Assembly: GCA_964371945.1 (NCBI GenBank)
Contig: CAYJPA010000021.1
Location: 4,974 to 68,973 of the forward strand
Reading direction: 5' to 3'
Length of the DNA stretch: 64,000 nt
Origin: CAYJPA01 sp964371945
GTDB lineage: Bacteria; Chloroflexota; Chloroflexia; Thermomicrobiales; UBA6265
Every line of letters starts with the position of its first letter. Positions within the stretch are counted from its first letter, which is position 1. The position numbers and the translations under genes were made by a program. Shown in pieces: positions 56,484 through 64,000 of this stretch. Below the pieces are notes generated by a model. That model was not told the DNA's origin, did not search any database, and saw nothing but the letters and a program-made list of their open reading frames with translations.

Positions 56484-57305
56484 TCAATCATTGATCGGTT
56501 CGTGGTGATCCCAATCGGGCACATTCCGCTTCCAATGACCCGTAATCTCCGATAACTCGATCCTTGCTCCCCGTTCTCTCAACAGGTGGCGACGAATGGG
56601 TTTGATCGTGCTCGCCTCTCCGCTGAGGTAGGTGAAGAACTCACCCGTGGGGAAGATCAGAGAGCGCACCGCTTGCTCGAGCAGGTCGTTCGCACCGGGT
56701 TGAACGCCGTTTCGGTGCACCCAGAGCCAATCGACATCCGCGTCAGACTCGACCTGTTGCTCTTCGTTGCGATTCGCAATCTCGACGACCGCAATCGCCT
56801 TCGCGCCCGCCGGCAGCTCCTCGATCCGTCTCGAGATGGACGGCAGCGCGGTTTCATCGCCGACCAGCACGTGCCAGGGCATCTCGGCGGCGAGCACATG
56901 CGAACCGCGAGGGCCAACCACGGCGATGTGACCGCCGGGTTTCGCGGCGGCGGCCCAGGTTGCACCGGGGCCGTCGCCATGCAATACGAAGTCGATCGTT
57001 AGCTCGCGGTAAACCGGGTCGAAGCGGCGCGGGGTGTAGTCGCGCAGTACCGGATTGCCCACGTCTTCGGGATAAACAAACCCATTGGGTCCGGCGGTTG
57101 GAACAACCGGCCGATCGGCTCCAGGCGATGGAAAGAGCAGCTTGACGTGATCGCCGGGTGCTAGAGTCACGAAATCGCTCAATTCATCACCAGCAAGGAT
57201 CACGCGGCGCATAAGCGGAGTGACGGCTTCGACACGCCTGACTTCAGCCGACCGGAACTTGAGGGGATGGAGAACGGTTTCAATCGCCTTATGCGCAATC
57301 GACAC
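56484..57305 (-). CDS. siderophore-interacting FAD/NAD(P)H reductase
   Basis: A 273-residue ViuB/SIP-type flavoprotein that reduces ferric siderophore in the cytosol to release iron. The N-terminal FAD domain contains DYTPRRFDPVYRELTIDFVLHGDGPGATWAAAAKPG, with the FAD-binding RxY/T-like segment and the GPGATWA phosphate motif; GPRGSHVL follows. The C-terminal NAD(P)H domain has WHVLVGDETALPSISRRIEELP and ends in the typical EITGHWKR. The start is GTG at 57305. An operator-like palindrome lies 59-84 bp upstream at 57364-57389. Functionally it completes the uptake system encoded from 57642 on. Confidence 0.94.
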   Translation of the reverse strand: MSIAHKAIETVLHPLKFRSAEVRRVEAVTPLMRRVILAGDELSDFVTLAPGDHVKLLFPSPGADRPVVPTAGPNGFVYPEDVGNPVLRDYTPRRFDPVYRELTIDFVLHGDGPGATWAAAAKPGGHIAVVGPRGSHVLAAEMPWHVLVGDETALPSISRRIEELPAGAKAIAVVEIANRNEEQQVESDADVDWLWVHRNGVQPGANDLLEQAVRSLIFPTGEFFTYLSGEASTIKPIRRHLLRERGARIELSEITGHWKRNVPDWDHHEPIND

Positions 57306-57363
57306 GGGTGCTCGCTTTCTTGCCGAAGAGACCGGTTGCTCAATCAGTTCAGCCCGGTTGCTG

Positions 57364-57389
57364 AATATCAGACTATATCAGTAGGAATT
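57364..57389. promoter_or_regulatory. candidate iron-responsive operator, site C
   Basis: Read on the minus strand this is AATTCCTACT-GATAT-AGTC followed by TGATATT, matching the AATTCnnACT-N5-AGTCnnnATT architecture of the perfect site at 61480-61504. It lies in the promoter region of the siderophore-interacting protein gene. Confidence 0.45.
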
Positions 57390-57488
57390 ATGCTAGTGAT
57401 GCCGGTGGAGCCTGTCAAGGCGCATTGCGACACGGATTGGGCGAGGCTTCTTGAATGGTGTTGACAACCATCGGCAGTTCGGCGCCAT

Positions 57489-57518
57489 AATCCATACCAC
57501 ATGAGTCAGAATTGACTC
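57489..57518. promoter_or_regulatory. candidate iron-responsive operator, site A
   Basis: AGTCAGAATT (57504-57513) is identical to the right half of the site at 61480; the left half AATCCATACC lies 5 nt before it and agrees at the main positions. The block also forms GAGTCA-gaat-TGACTC (57503-57518). It precedes the FecCD permease gene by about 125 bp. The 336-bp gap 57306-57641 holds sites A and C and no gene. Confidence 0.5.
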
Positions 57519-57641
57519 TTCCCTGTGAGCTCAGTGGGCCGAGTCCCGGGCTCTGAACGTTTTCGTCGCAAGGACTGGGCGGATGCAATTGATGGCAGAA
57601 GGCTGCCTGGCTTTTCTTGAGTCGATCGGGCCGTAATCACG

Positions 57642-58700
57642 ATGACGGCGACCGAGCTCTCTCCCCCGTCCATGCAGATGGGCAATGAACGACAACGAGT
57701 CGTTCCGAAACTCACCCGATCAGCGGGATTGGCCGTGGGGCTGCTTTGCGTTGTCGCCGTCGCGGTCATCAGCCTTCGGATCGGCACCCGGGGTGTTTCG
57801 ACTAGTGCCGTCTGGGATGCACTGTTTCACTACGATGAGACATCCTACGATCAAACCGTAATCCGGTCGCTCCGGCTTCCGCGCACGATCATCGCCCTCG
57901 GCGTCGGCAGTGCCCTTGCGGTCGCCGGCGCCACGATGCAGGCGGTGACCAGGAACCCGCTCGCGGAGCCATCGATCCTCGGCGTGAGTAGCGGAGCCAG
58001 TTTCGCGATTGTGACCGTGATCTATTACGGCGGTCTGACCGCACCCAGTCAGTACATCTGGTTCGCGTTCGCCGGCGCGCTAATCGCTTCCGTATTTGTC
58101 TTCTTTATCGGATCGCTTGGCCGGGACGGCGCGACGCCCGTCAAACTCGCGCTGGCGGGTGTCGTTGTCTCCGCGTTGCTCGGCTCATGGACAAGCAGTT
58201 TGCTCCTCCTGGATGAGGAGACCTTCGATGTCGTTCGCTTCTGGTTTGCCGGGTCCGTGGTCGGGCGCGATCTCGATACCTTCTGGACGGTTGCGCCTTT
58301 TTTGATCGGCGGATCGCTCGGCTGTCTCTTCCTCGGGCATCAACTGAATGTGCTGAATCTCGGCGACGACGCCGCCAAGGGTCTCGGCATGCGGACCAAT
58401 CGCGTTCGGATCATCTGCTCGATTCTGGTGGTGCTTATCACCGGCGCCGCGGTGTCGACGGCTGGGCCGATCGGGTATGTGGGACTCGCGGTGCCGCACA
58501 TGGTGCGATCGGTGATCGGACCGGATTACCGGTGGGTTCTGCCCTACTCGTTCATTGTGGGCGCGATCTTCCTGACGAGTGCGGATGTTGCCGGACGGGT
58601 GATTGCCCGGCCCTCTGAGATCCAAGTCGGAATCGTGACCGCGGCGATCGGGGCGCCGTTTTTGATCTATCTGGCGCGACACAGAACAGTGGCTACCTAG
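57642..58700 (+). CDS. FecCD-family ferric-siderophore permease, subunit 1
   Basis: A 352-residue inner-membrane permease with about ten helices. Typical FecCD motifs are LRLPRTIIALGVGSALAVAGATMQAVTRNPLAEPSILGVSSGASFAI, GDDAAKGLGMRTNRVR (ATPase contact) and GPIGYVGLAVPHMVRSVIGPDYR. It imports ferric siderophore together with the second FecCD subunit and the double ATPase. The ribosome site before ATG 57642 is weak. Site A, the candidate operator, is about 125 bp upstream. It is followed after 2 bp by the second permease. Confidence 0.95.
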   Translation: MTATELSPPSMQMGNERQRVVPKLTRSAGLAVGLLCVVAVAVISLRIGTRGVSTSAVWDALFHYDETSYDQTVIRSLRLPRTIIALGVGSALAVAGATMQAVTRNPLAEPSILGVSSGASFAIVTVIYYGGLTAPSQYIWFAFAGALIASVFVFFIGSLGRDGATPVKLALAGVVVSALLGSWTSSLLLLDEETFDVVRFWFAGSVVGRDLDTFWTVAPFLIGGSLGCLFLGHQLNVLNLGDDAAKGLGMRTNRVRIICSILVVLITGAAVSTAGPIGYVGLAVPHMVRSVIGPDYRWVLPYSFIVGAIFLTSADVAGRVIARPSEIQVGIVTAAIGAPFLIYLARHRTVAT

Positions 58701-58702
58701 CC

Positions 58703-59761
58703 ATGGAGATGCTGGCCGCGAGCTCCGGAGCAAAGCGCCCCGGTCATTTGACCGTTCGGAACCGCTATTTTTCCGTCCGGCTCAACTATCGAGTTTTTAT
58801 CCTCGCCGGCATCGGCCTGGTCGTGCTGGCGATGTTGATGACGCTGGCGATGTCGCTCGGGAGTTTTCGCATTCCGTTTGCCGATGTCGTCCGGGCTGTG
58901 TTCGGCGAAGGCTCCGAGGATCAGATCTTTGTGGTGCGCGAACTACGGCTGCCACGAGTCATCTCGGCAGTCATGATCGGTTCGGCGCTCGCGATGTCCG
59001 GGTCGATCTTCCAGGGCCTGGTGAAGAACCCCCTGGTTTCGCCGGACATCATCGGGATCGAATCCGGCGCCACGCTGGTCGCCGTCTTCTGGATTGTCAC
59101 CAAGCAAAACTACGGTTTCCTGCCGCTGGCCGCATTCATCGGTGCAAGTGGGACCGCCGCAATGATCTATCTCTTTTCTTGGAAGCGAGGTATCTCCGCG
59201 AACCGGCTGATCCTCGTCGGAATCGGGGTTGGAGCGGCCGTTTCCGCCTGGACGACCTTCCTACTGATTCGCTATCCGCTGGTGGTGGTTCGTCCCGCCC
59301 AGGTCTGGACGATGGGATCGCTCTACGGCAATGACTGGAGCGATGTCCGCACGCTGCTCGTGATCGTCGGTGCGCTGTTGCCGGTGTCCGTAGCGCTCAC
59401 CTTGCCGCTTCGCTCGCTTCAGCTCGGCGATGACATCACCCGCGGGTTGGGGATGCCGCTCGAGAGCACTCGTTTGCTGATCATGGGTGTCGGTTGCGCA
59501 CTGTCGGCGGTCGCGGTATCGATCGCCGGTCCTATCGGATTTGTGGCGCTGATGGTTCCGCACATGGCGCGGATGATGGTTGGTCCGCTCTCGGGCAGCG
59601 TCATGATCTTCATCGCGATCGTCGGCGCGATCTTTTTGCTCGGCGCGGATGTCGTCGCGCAGCACGCGTTGCCTGTCTCACTTCCAGTCGGTGTCGTCAC
59701 CGCCGTTTTCGGCGCACCCTACTTCCTCTTCTTGCTCTACCGGACCAACGCGAAACTGTGA
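58703..59761 (+). CDS. FecCD-family ferric-siderophore permease, subunit 2
   Basis: A 352-residue permease paralogous to its neighbour. Motifs: VRELRLPRVISAVMIGSALAMSGSIFQGLVKNPLVSPDIIGIESGATLVA, GDDITRGLGMPLESTR and GPIGFVALMVPHMARMMVGP. The two permeases would form the heterodimeric channel of the importer. The ATG is 2 bp after the previous stop with no good ribosome site, so translational coupling is likely. A short N-terminal extension (about 30 residues) precedes the first helix. Confidence 0.95.
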   Translation: MEMLAASSGAKRPGHLTVRNRYFSVRLNYRVFILAGIGLVVLAMLMTLAMSLGSFRIPFADVVRAVFGEGSEDQIFVVRELRLPRVISAVMIGSALAMSGSIFQGLVKNPLVSPDIIGIESGATLVAVFWIVTKQNYGFLPLAAFIGASGTAAMIYLFSWKRGISANRLILVGIGVGAAVSAWTTFLLIRYPLVVVRPAQVWTMGSLYGNDWSDVRTLLVIVGALLPVSVALTLPLRSLQLGDDITRGLGMPLESTRLLIMGVGCALSAVAVSIAGPIGFVALMVPHMARMMVGPLSGSVMIFIAIVGAIFLLGADVVAQHALPVSLPVGVVTAVFGAPYFLFLLYRTNAKL

Positions 59762-59768
59762 GGAACCT

Positions 59769-61400
59769 ATGAGCAGGCTCCGCTCCGACAACGTCACGCT
59801 CGCCTATGACGGATTGACCGTCGTTCAGGACATCGATCTTGCGATCCCGGACGGCAAGATCACGACGATCATCGGACCAAATGGGTGCGGAAAATCGACA
59901 CTGCTACGGGCGCTGGCACGGTTGAAGAAGGCGGATGGCGGCTCGGTCATTCTCGACGGGCAGCTCATCCATCACATGCCGACCCGCGATGTCGCCAAGA
60001 AGCTCGGATTGCTTTCGCAGCAATCAATGACGCCCCCGGGCATTACCGTGCGCGATCTCGTCCGGCGCGGGCGGTATCCGCACCAGTCCTTTCTGCAACC
60101 GCCGAGCCGTTCTGACGAGGAGGTGGTCGACCGCGCATTGACGCTCGCCGGCATGAGCGACCTCCAACATCGCGCGGTCGATGAGCTCTCCGGCGGGCAG
60201 CGTCAGCGGGCGTGGATCGCGATGGTGCTTGCCCAGGAGACGCCGCTGCTGCTGCTGGATGAACCGACGACCTTCCTCGATATGGCGCACCAGATGCAGG
60301 TGATTGATCTGGTGCAGCGGTTGAACGCGACCGAAGATCGAACGGTCGTCATGGTCTTACATGATGTGAATGAAGCAGCCCGTGTCAGTCATCACATGAT
60401 CGCAATGAATACGGGCAGGATTCTGCGTGAGGGACCTCCCCACGAATTGCTCGACGCCGAGCTACTGGCGGAGCTCTACGGCGTCGAATGCGATGTCTAT
60501 CACCACCCGAAGCACGGTCATCCGTACTGCGTTCCGCGCAGCATCGTAACCTCCGAGCCGACCACGCGTTTTTCAGATCAAGATCTGTTCAAGGTCGACT
60601 CGCTCAAGACCGGGTATGGGGGGGCGACCGTGCTGCACGGACTTTCGGTCAATTTGCCAGCCGGAGCGATTACAGCGGTGATTGGGCCAAACGCGTGCGG
60701 CAAGTCGACACTGCTGCGAACCTGCGGGCGGTTGCTGCGCCCATCGAGCGGTAATGTCGAGCTGCAGGGCGATTCGGTGCACAAAGGGCGGCATCGAGCC
60801 TTTTCGCGCCGGCTTGCGCTGCTCTCACAGGGCACGGTGACGCCGTCAGGATTTCTAGTCGAGGATTTGGTCGCGTCGGGCCGGGTTCCGCATCAAGGCA
60901 TTCTGAAACAGTGGCGGCAAGAAGACGAGCAAGCGGTCGAAAATGCGCTCTGCTGGTGCAATTTGGCAGAGTTGCGGTTCCGCGAGGTCGAGACGCTCTC
61001 CGGCGGACAACGCCAGCGTGCCTGGTTCGGGCTGGCGTTGGCGCAAGACACGCCGGTGCTCCTCCTCGACGAGCCGACGACGTTTCTCGACATCGCTGCC
61101 CAAATCGAGCTGCTCGATCTCGTCCGCACCCTCAATCAAGAGCAGGGCCGCAGTGTGGTAATGGTGCTGCATGACCTCAATCTCGCCGCGCGGTACGCCG
61201 ATCATCTAGTCGCGATGAAGGATGGCGAAGTGGTCGCGGCCGGGTCTCCGTCCGAGGTGATCACGGTCGAATTGTTGCGGGAAGTCTTCGGGGTCGAAGC
61301 GGTGATCATCACCGATCCGATGACGGGAGCACCATTGGTTCTGCCAGATTCCGCGCTTGAATCACAGTCGGCCGTCGATGCTTCGCCAATCGCGATATAA
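59769..61400 (+). CDS. fused double FecE/FepC-type ATPase
   Basis: A 543-residue protein with two complete ATP-binding domains in tandem. Domain 1 (about 1-265): GPNGCGKSTLL, LSGGQRQRAWIAMVL, LLLLDEPTTFLD, LHDVNEA. Domain 2 (about 275-543): GPNACGKSTLL, LSGGQRQRAWFGLAL, VLLLDEPTTFLD, LHDLNLA. Both look catalytically intact. Ferric-siderophore importers normally use a homodimer of one ATPase; here duplication and fusion could give a single chain matched to the heterodimeric permease. ATG 59769 with GAGG upstream is chosen over the open frame from 59649, which overlaps the permease gene. It lies 7 bp after the second permease. Confidence 0.95.
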   Translation: MSRLRSDNVTLAYDGLTVVQDIDLAIPDGKITTIIGPNGCGKSTLLRALARLKKADGGSVILDGQLIHHMPTRDVAKKLGLLSQQSMTPPGITVRDLVRRGRYPHQSFLQPPSRSDEEVVDRALTLAGMSDLQHRAVDELSGGQRQRAWIAMVLAQETPLLLLDEPTTFLDMAHQMQVIDLVQRLNATEDRTVVMVLHDVNEAARVSHHMIAMNTGRILREGPPHELLDAELLAELYGVECDVYHHPKHGHPYCVPRSIVTSEPTTRFSDQDLFKVDSLKTGYGGATVLHGLSVNLPAGAITAVIGPNACGKSTLLRTCGRLLRPSSGNVELQGDSVHKGRHRAFSRRLALLSQGTVTPSGFLVEDLVASGRVPHQGILKQWRQEDEQAVENALCWCNLAELRFREVETLSGGQRQRAWFGLALAQDTPVLLLDEPTTFLDIAAQIELLDLVRTLNQEQGRSVVMVLHDLNLAARYADHLVAMKDGEVVAAGSPSEVITVELLREVFGVEAVIITDPMTGAPLVLPDSALESQSAVDASPIAI

Positions 61401-61479
61401 GAACTTCCAGCCCGCGCAACAACAGTTGCGCAGTCCTGCCCGATACCATTGACCCAAACCACGATGGACTCTACAATTC

Positions 61480-61504
61480 AATTCTGACTTAACTAGTCAG
61501 AATT
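61480..61504. promoter_or_regulatory. perfect palindromic operator before the siderophore-binding protein gene
   Basis: AATTCTGACT (61480-61489) and AGTCAGAATT (61495-61504) are perfect inverted repeats with a 5-nt centre, in an AT-rich stretch 91 bp before the ATG of the binding protein. The half-site recurs at 57504-57513 and, degenerate, at 57364-57389. It resembles neither the Fur nor the DtxR consensus closely. Confidence 0.65.
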
Positions 61505-61594
61505 AAGTTTTTTATCACGTGCAGAAGCAATGCGGCCTTTCGGTGACGGGTGCCGCCATCGAGCTGCTTTGCTTTGCGCTCAGCAGGAGGAGCG

Positions 61595-62641
61595 ATGTTG
61601 GCTCAAGAGAGAACATCACAAACGATCAGGCAGTTTGTTCTCGCGTTGCTCATTGCGGTTGCCCTCGTGGCCGGCACGGGCGTCGCTAGCCGCACGGCGG
61701 CCCAGGAAGCAACTCCAGCTTCCTCATTGGCGATTGAACTGACGTCCGGCATTGTGCCAACGCTCTACGGGGAGGTCGCGCTTCCAGAAAAGGTCGAGCG
61801 AATCATCACGATTACCGATGGCTCACTCGACGCAATGATTGCGCTCGGCATCACGCCGGTCGGCGCGACCGTCAGCTCGAGTGGTGAACCGGCCCAGTAT
61901 CTAGGAGATCGCGTGCCCGATGCGGTCGTCTATGTCGGCGGCTGGGCCGAGGTCGACGGAGAGCTCGATGTCGAGAAGATGATCGAGCTCAATCCAGACG
62001 TCATTCTTGCCGACCGTTATCTTGCCGAAGAGGACTTCGCGATCTTTAGCAAGGTCGCTCCGGTCATCGCGAGTGGCGAGATCGAGGTCGCCGGACCCGA
62101 GAGCCTGCAGCAGTGGGAATACGAGCTGCTCATTTGGGGTCACGCCGTCGGCAAGGATGCGGAATCATTGGCATTGATCGAGGGTGTTCGGACGCGCGCC
62201 GCCGGGATCAAGGCGAAGTTTGGCGACGGCGGGGGCGGGTCAGTGGTTGTGTTCCGACCGCAGCCAGACTTTCCGGTGATCATGTCGCACAGGTGGATCA
62301 CGGGAACCGTGCTGACCTGGGCTGGATTCACCGGTAATGCGCTGACCGCGGAGATGGACCCGCCACATAGCGGGCGGGATTACAGTCTGGAACAGCTCGA
62401 TCTGCTCGAGGCAGATTGGATCTTCGCGGCCGCCCGAAACGACGAGCACCGCGAGGCGCTCGGCGTCTACGAAGGCTATCCACTCTTCCAGCAGCTCACC
62501 GCGTTCAAAGAAGGCCGGGTCGCCGTGGTGGATGGGGCGCTCTGGAGCGGCGCGACTGGCGTGCTCGCGGCGCACGCCATGCTGGACGCGATCGAGGAGA
62601 TCATCTTCGGCGGCTCGCCCGAAGCAGCTCCGGGCAGCTGA
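61595..62641 (+). CDS. siderophore-iron ABC transporter binding protein
   Basis: A 348-residue FepB/FhuD-like binding protein, intact counterpart of the broken gene at 55296. A signal peptide (QFVLALLIAVALVAGTGVAS) precedes the mature domain. Typical segments are PEKVERIITITDGSLDAMIALGITPVGATV, KMIELNPDVILADRYL, the bridging helix EYELLIWGHAVGKDAESLALIEG and the late LDLLEADWIFAA. AGGAGG is 4 nt before ATG 61595; an in-frame start 15 codons earlier is less likely. The perfect palindrome at 61480 is in its promoter region, so iron-dependent control is probable. A hairpin at 62660-62695 follows. Confidence 0.94.
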   Translation: MLAQERTSQTIRQFVLALLIAVALVAGTGVASRTAAQEATPASSLAIELTSGIVPTLYGEVALPEKVERIITITDGSLDAMIALGITPVGATVSSSGEPAQYLGDRVPDAVVYVGGWAEVDGELDVEKMIELNPDVILADRYLAEEDFAIFSKVAPVIASGEIEVAGPESLQQWEYELLIWGHAVGKDAESLALIEGVRTRAAGIKAKFGDGGGGSVVVFRPQPDFPVIMSHRWITGTVLTWAGFTGNALTAEMDPPHSGRDYSLEQLDLLEADWIFAAARNDEHREALGVYEGYPLFQQLTAFKEGRVAVVDGALWSGATGVLAAHAMLDAIEEIIFGGSPEAAPGS

Positions 62642-62659
62642 CCGTTTACCGGCTGATCC

Positions 62660-62695
62660 GCGAAGGGGTGACCACGAAGGTGGCTACCCCTTCGC
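62660..62695. terminator. hairpin between binding protein and esterase genes
   Basis: GCGAAGGGGT (62660-62669) pairs with ACCCCTTCGC (62686-62695) and encloses a second CCAC/GTGG stem with a GAAG loop. No T-run follows. It may attenuate or process the transcript between the highly expressed binding protein and the esterase. Confidence 0.5.
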
Positions 62696-62719
62696 TCCAG
62701 ATTCGAGAAGGCCCGCACG

Positions 62720-64000
62720 ATGCTCACGCCATTCCTTAGCCCACGCCTTGAATCGCTCGCCGACCGTCTCGAACAGGGGGACACCAACGCGGTCGACTCA
62801 TTCTGGACTGAGATGACCGAACGAACAACGCCGCTGATCGAAGCGGACCCGGCGAACGAATACCTTTGGATCGTGACCTTCCTCTGGCGCGAAGTAGAGC
62901 CGACCACCAATGTCGTGCTCGTGCACTGGCTGACGCCTGAAGACCTTCCCGAAAAGAAGATGTCACGGATCGAGGGCACCGATCTCTGGTTTCTGACGCT
63001 TCGCGTCGCTTCTAATGTGCGCTCGGTCTATCGCTTTGCCCCGAACGACAATCTGGTTCCAAGACGAGCTGAGACCGACTGGGACGCCCGCCGCCGTAAG
63101 TGGCAGCTGGACCCGCTAAACCCGAAGCGATTTCTCGATGATGCGGAATTAAGCGAAGACGACCGGCTCTGGCATGTCAGTTCGATCGTCGAGCTGCCCG
63201 ATGCCCCAGTTCACACCTGGCACGAAACGCGGACAGGAGTGCCGTGTGGAACGGTTGAGCACCATCGCTTCGTGAGCGCCATCCTCGGGAACGAGCGCGA
63301 TCTTTGGGTTTACCAGCCCGCGATCGAAGCCGATCGTCCACGCTCGCTTCTGATCGCGTTCGACGGCCAACATTGCGTTCCGATCCTGCGATTGCCGACG
63401 ACGCTCGACAATCTCCAACATGCAGGGGAATTCCCGCCGGCCGTGGCGGTAATGGTCGGGAATGTCGATCGCGGAGCTGAGCTTCCCTGCAATCCCAGAT
63501 TCGCCGATGCTTTGGCGGACGAACTGGCGCCCTGGGTCCGTGAACGCTTTTCGGTCAGCCACGATCCCGCGGATGCCACATTAGCCGGCCAGAGTTACGG
63601 CGGTCTGGCTTCCGTGTATTGTGCGCTCGAACGGCCAGAATCATTCGGAAGTGCGCTTTCGCAATCGGGCTCGTTCTGGTGGATGCCCAATCCGCATGGC
63701 GGTCTTTCCGAGCAGGTTGTGGGTGTTGCGCCCGATTTCGGATGGCTCAACACCGAAATCGCGACACGGCCGCGGGTTCCGATTCGGATTTACATGGACG
63801 CAGGGATATTGGAGAACCGCTCGAGATACGGTCTCGCGCCGAGTCTGCTTCACTCCAATCGCCATCTGCGCGACATCTTGCTGGCGAAGGGATACGACTT
63901 CACCTATCGCGAATTCAGCGGTAGTCACGATCACATCTGGTGGCGGGACACGCTCGCGGACGGCCTGATTGCGCTCAATCGCGGCCGGATGAGTGGCTAG
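62720..64000 (+). CDS. enterochelin esterase-like siderophore hydrolase
   Basis: A 426-residue Fes-type esterase that opens the ester backbone of tri-catechol siderophores in the cytosol to free iron. The N-terminal about 180 residues have the Fes-specific beta-domain (LWIVTFLWREVEPTTNVVLVHW, DLWFLTLRVASNVRSVYRFAPND). The alpha/beta-hydrolase part carries LLIAFDGQ, the nucleophile elbow AGQSYGGLASVYCALERPESFGSALSQSGSFWW, an acidic residue near IYMDAGILEN and the His in SGSHDHIWWRD. GAGAAGG precedes the ATG. The stop codon is the last three bases of the window, so the gene is complete. It points to a catecholate siderophore (enterobactin-like), perhaps taken from other species since no synthesis genes are seen. 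Confidence 0.94.
   Translation: MLTPFLSPRLESLADRLEQGDTNAVDSFWTEMTERTTPLIEADPANEYLWIVTFLWREVEPTTNVVLVHWLTPEDLPEKKMSRIEGTDLWFLTLRVASNVRSVYRFAPNDNLVPRRAETDWDARRRKWQLDPLNPKRFLDDAELSEDDRLWHVSSIVELPDAPVHTWHETRTGVPCGTVEHHRFVSAILGNERDLWVYQPAIEADRPRSLLIAFDGQHCVPILRLPTTLDNLQHAGEFPPAVAVMVGNVDRGAELPCNPRFADALADELAPWVRERFSVSHDPADATLAGQSYGGLASVYCALERPESFGSALSQSGSFWWMPNPHGGLSEQVVGVAPDFGWLNTEIATRPRVPIRIYMDAGILENRSRYGLAPSLLHSNRHLRDILLAKGYDFTYREFSGSHDHIWWRDTLADGLIALNRGRMSG

Overview
The window is 64 kb of GC-rich bacterial chromosome, densely coding on both strands. Gene content suggests a Chloroflexota bacterium of the Thermomicrobia/Sphaerobacter type: twin-arginine lipoprotein-like binding proteins, a two-domain multicopper oxidase, heterodimeric ABC exporters, many Gfo/Idh/MocA and TIM-barrel sugar genes, and a RAYT/REP element. 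This placement is inferred from gene families only; no rRNA or tRNA gene is visible.

Layout. 1-1654 is the N-terminal part of a P-type cation ATPase running off the left edge. 1890-10764 holds a nucleotidyltransferase-like protein, a membrane-anchored PAS-PAS-GGDEF-EAL protein, a secreted duplicated-domain protein, an SMP-30/gluconolactonase and an S10 carboxypeptidase, with a cluster of REP-like hairpins at 9063-9187. 11008-14552 encodes a two-subunit ABC exporter with one degenerate ATP site. 14867-21083 holds a secreted zinc peptidase with four exact-period 40-residue repeats, an acyl-activating enzyme and a large Asp-box propeller protein. 21199-25256 is a sigma-54 module: RpoN with an inserted zinc ribbon, an NtrC-type activator and a single-domain response regulator, with -24/-12-like sites before the last two.

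25335-35685 is sugar metabolism: ManC, ManA, PfkA, a PQQ-type propeller, then a five-gene operon (Gfo/Idh oxidoreductase, TIM-barrel isomerase, ROK kinase, DUF4432 epimerase-like protein and a phosphotriesterase homologue that has lost most metal ligands). 36051-43577 holds a GAF-PAS histidine kinase, a flavin-binding-split protein, a CoA-transferase, a multicopper oxidase, an APH-P-loop kinase fusion and an OmpR-type regulator. 43574-45368 is a small accessory patch of unknown proteins containing a strikingly structured non-coding segment (44827-44982). 45378-51591 is a second sugar operon fed by an SsuABC/TauABC-like transporter and interrupted by a RAYT transposase flanked by inverted REP sequences. 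51883-55061 encodes aldose epimerase and a GH20-like hexosaminidase.

55095-64000 is a siderophore-iron locus: a binding-protein gene broken by one in-frame amber codon, a siderophore-interacting flavoprotein, two FecCD permeases, a fused double FecE-type ATPase, an intact binding protein and an enterochelin-esterase-like hydrolase. Three intergenic sites there share one palindromic architecture and probably bind one iron-responsive regulator.
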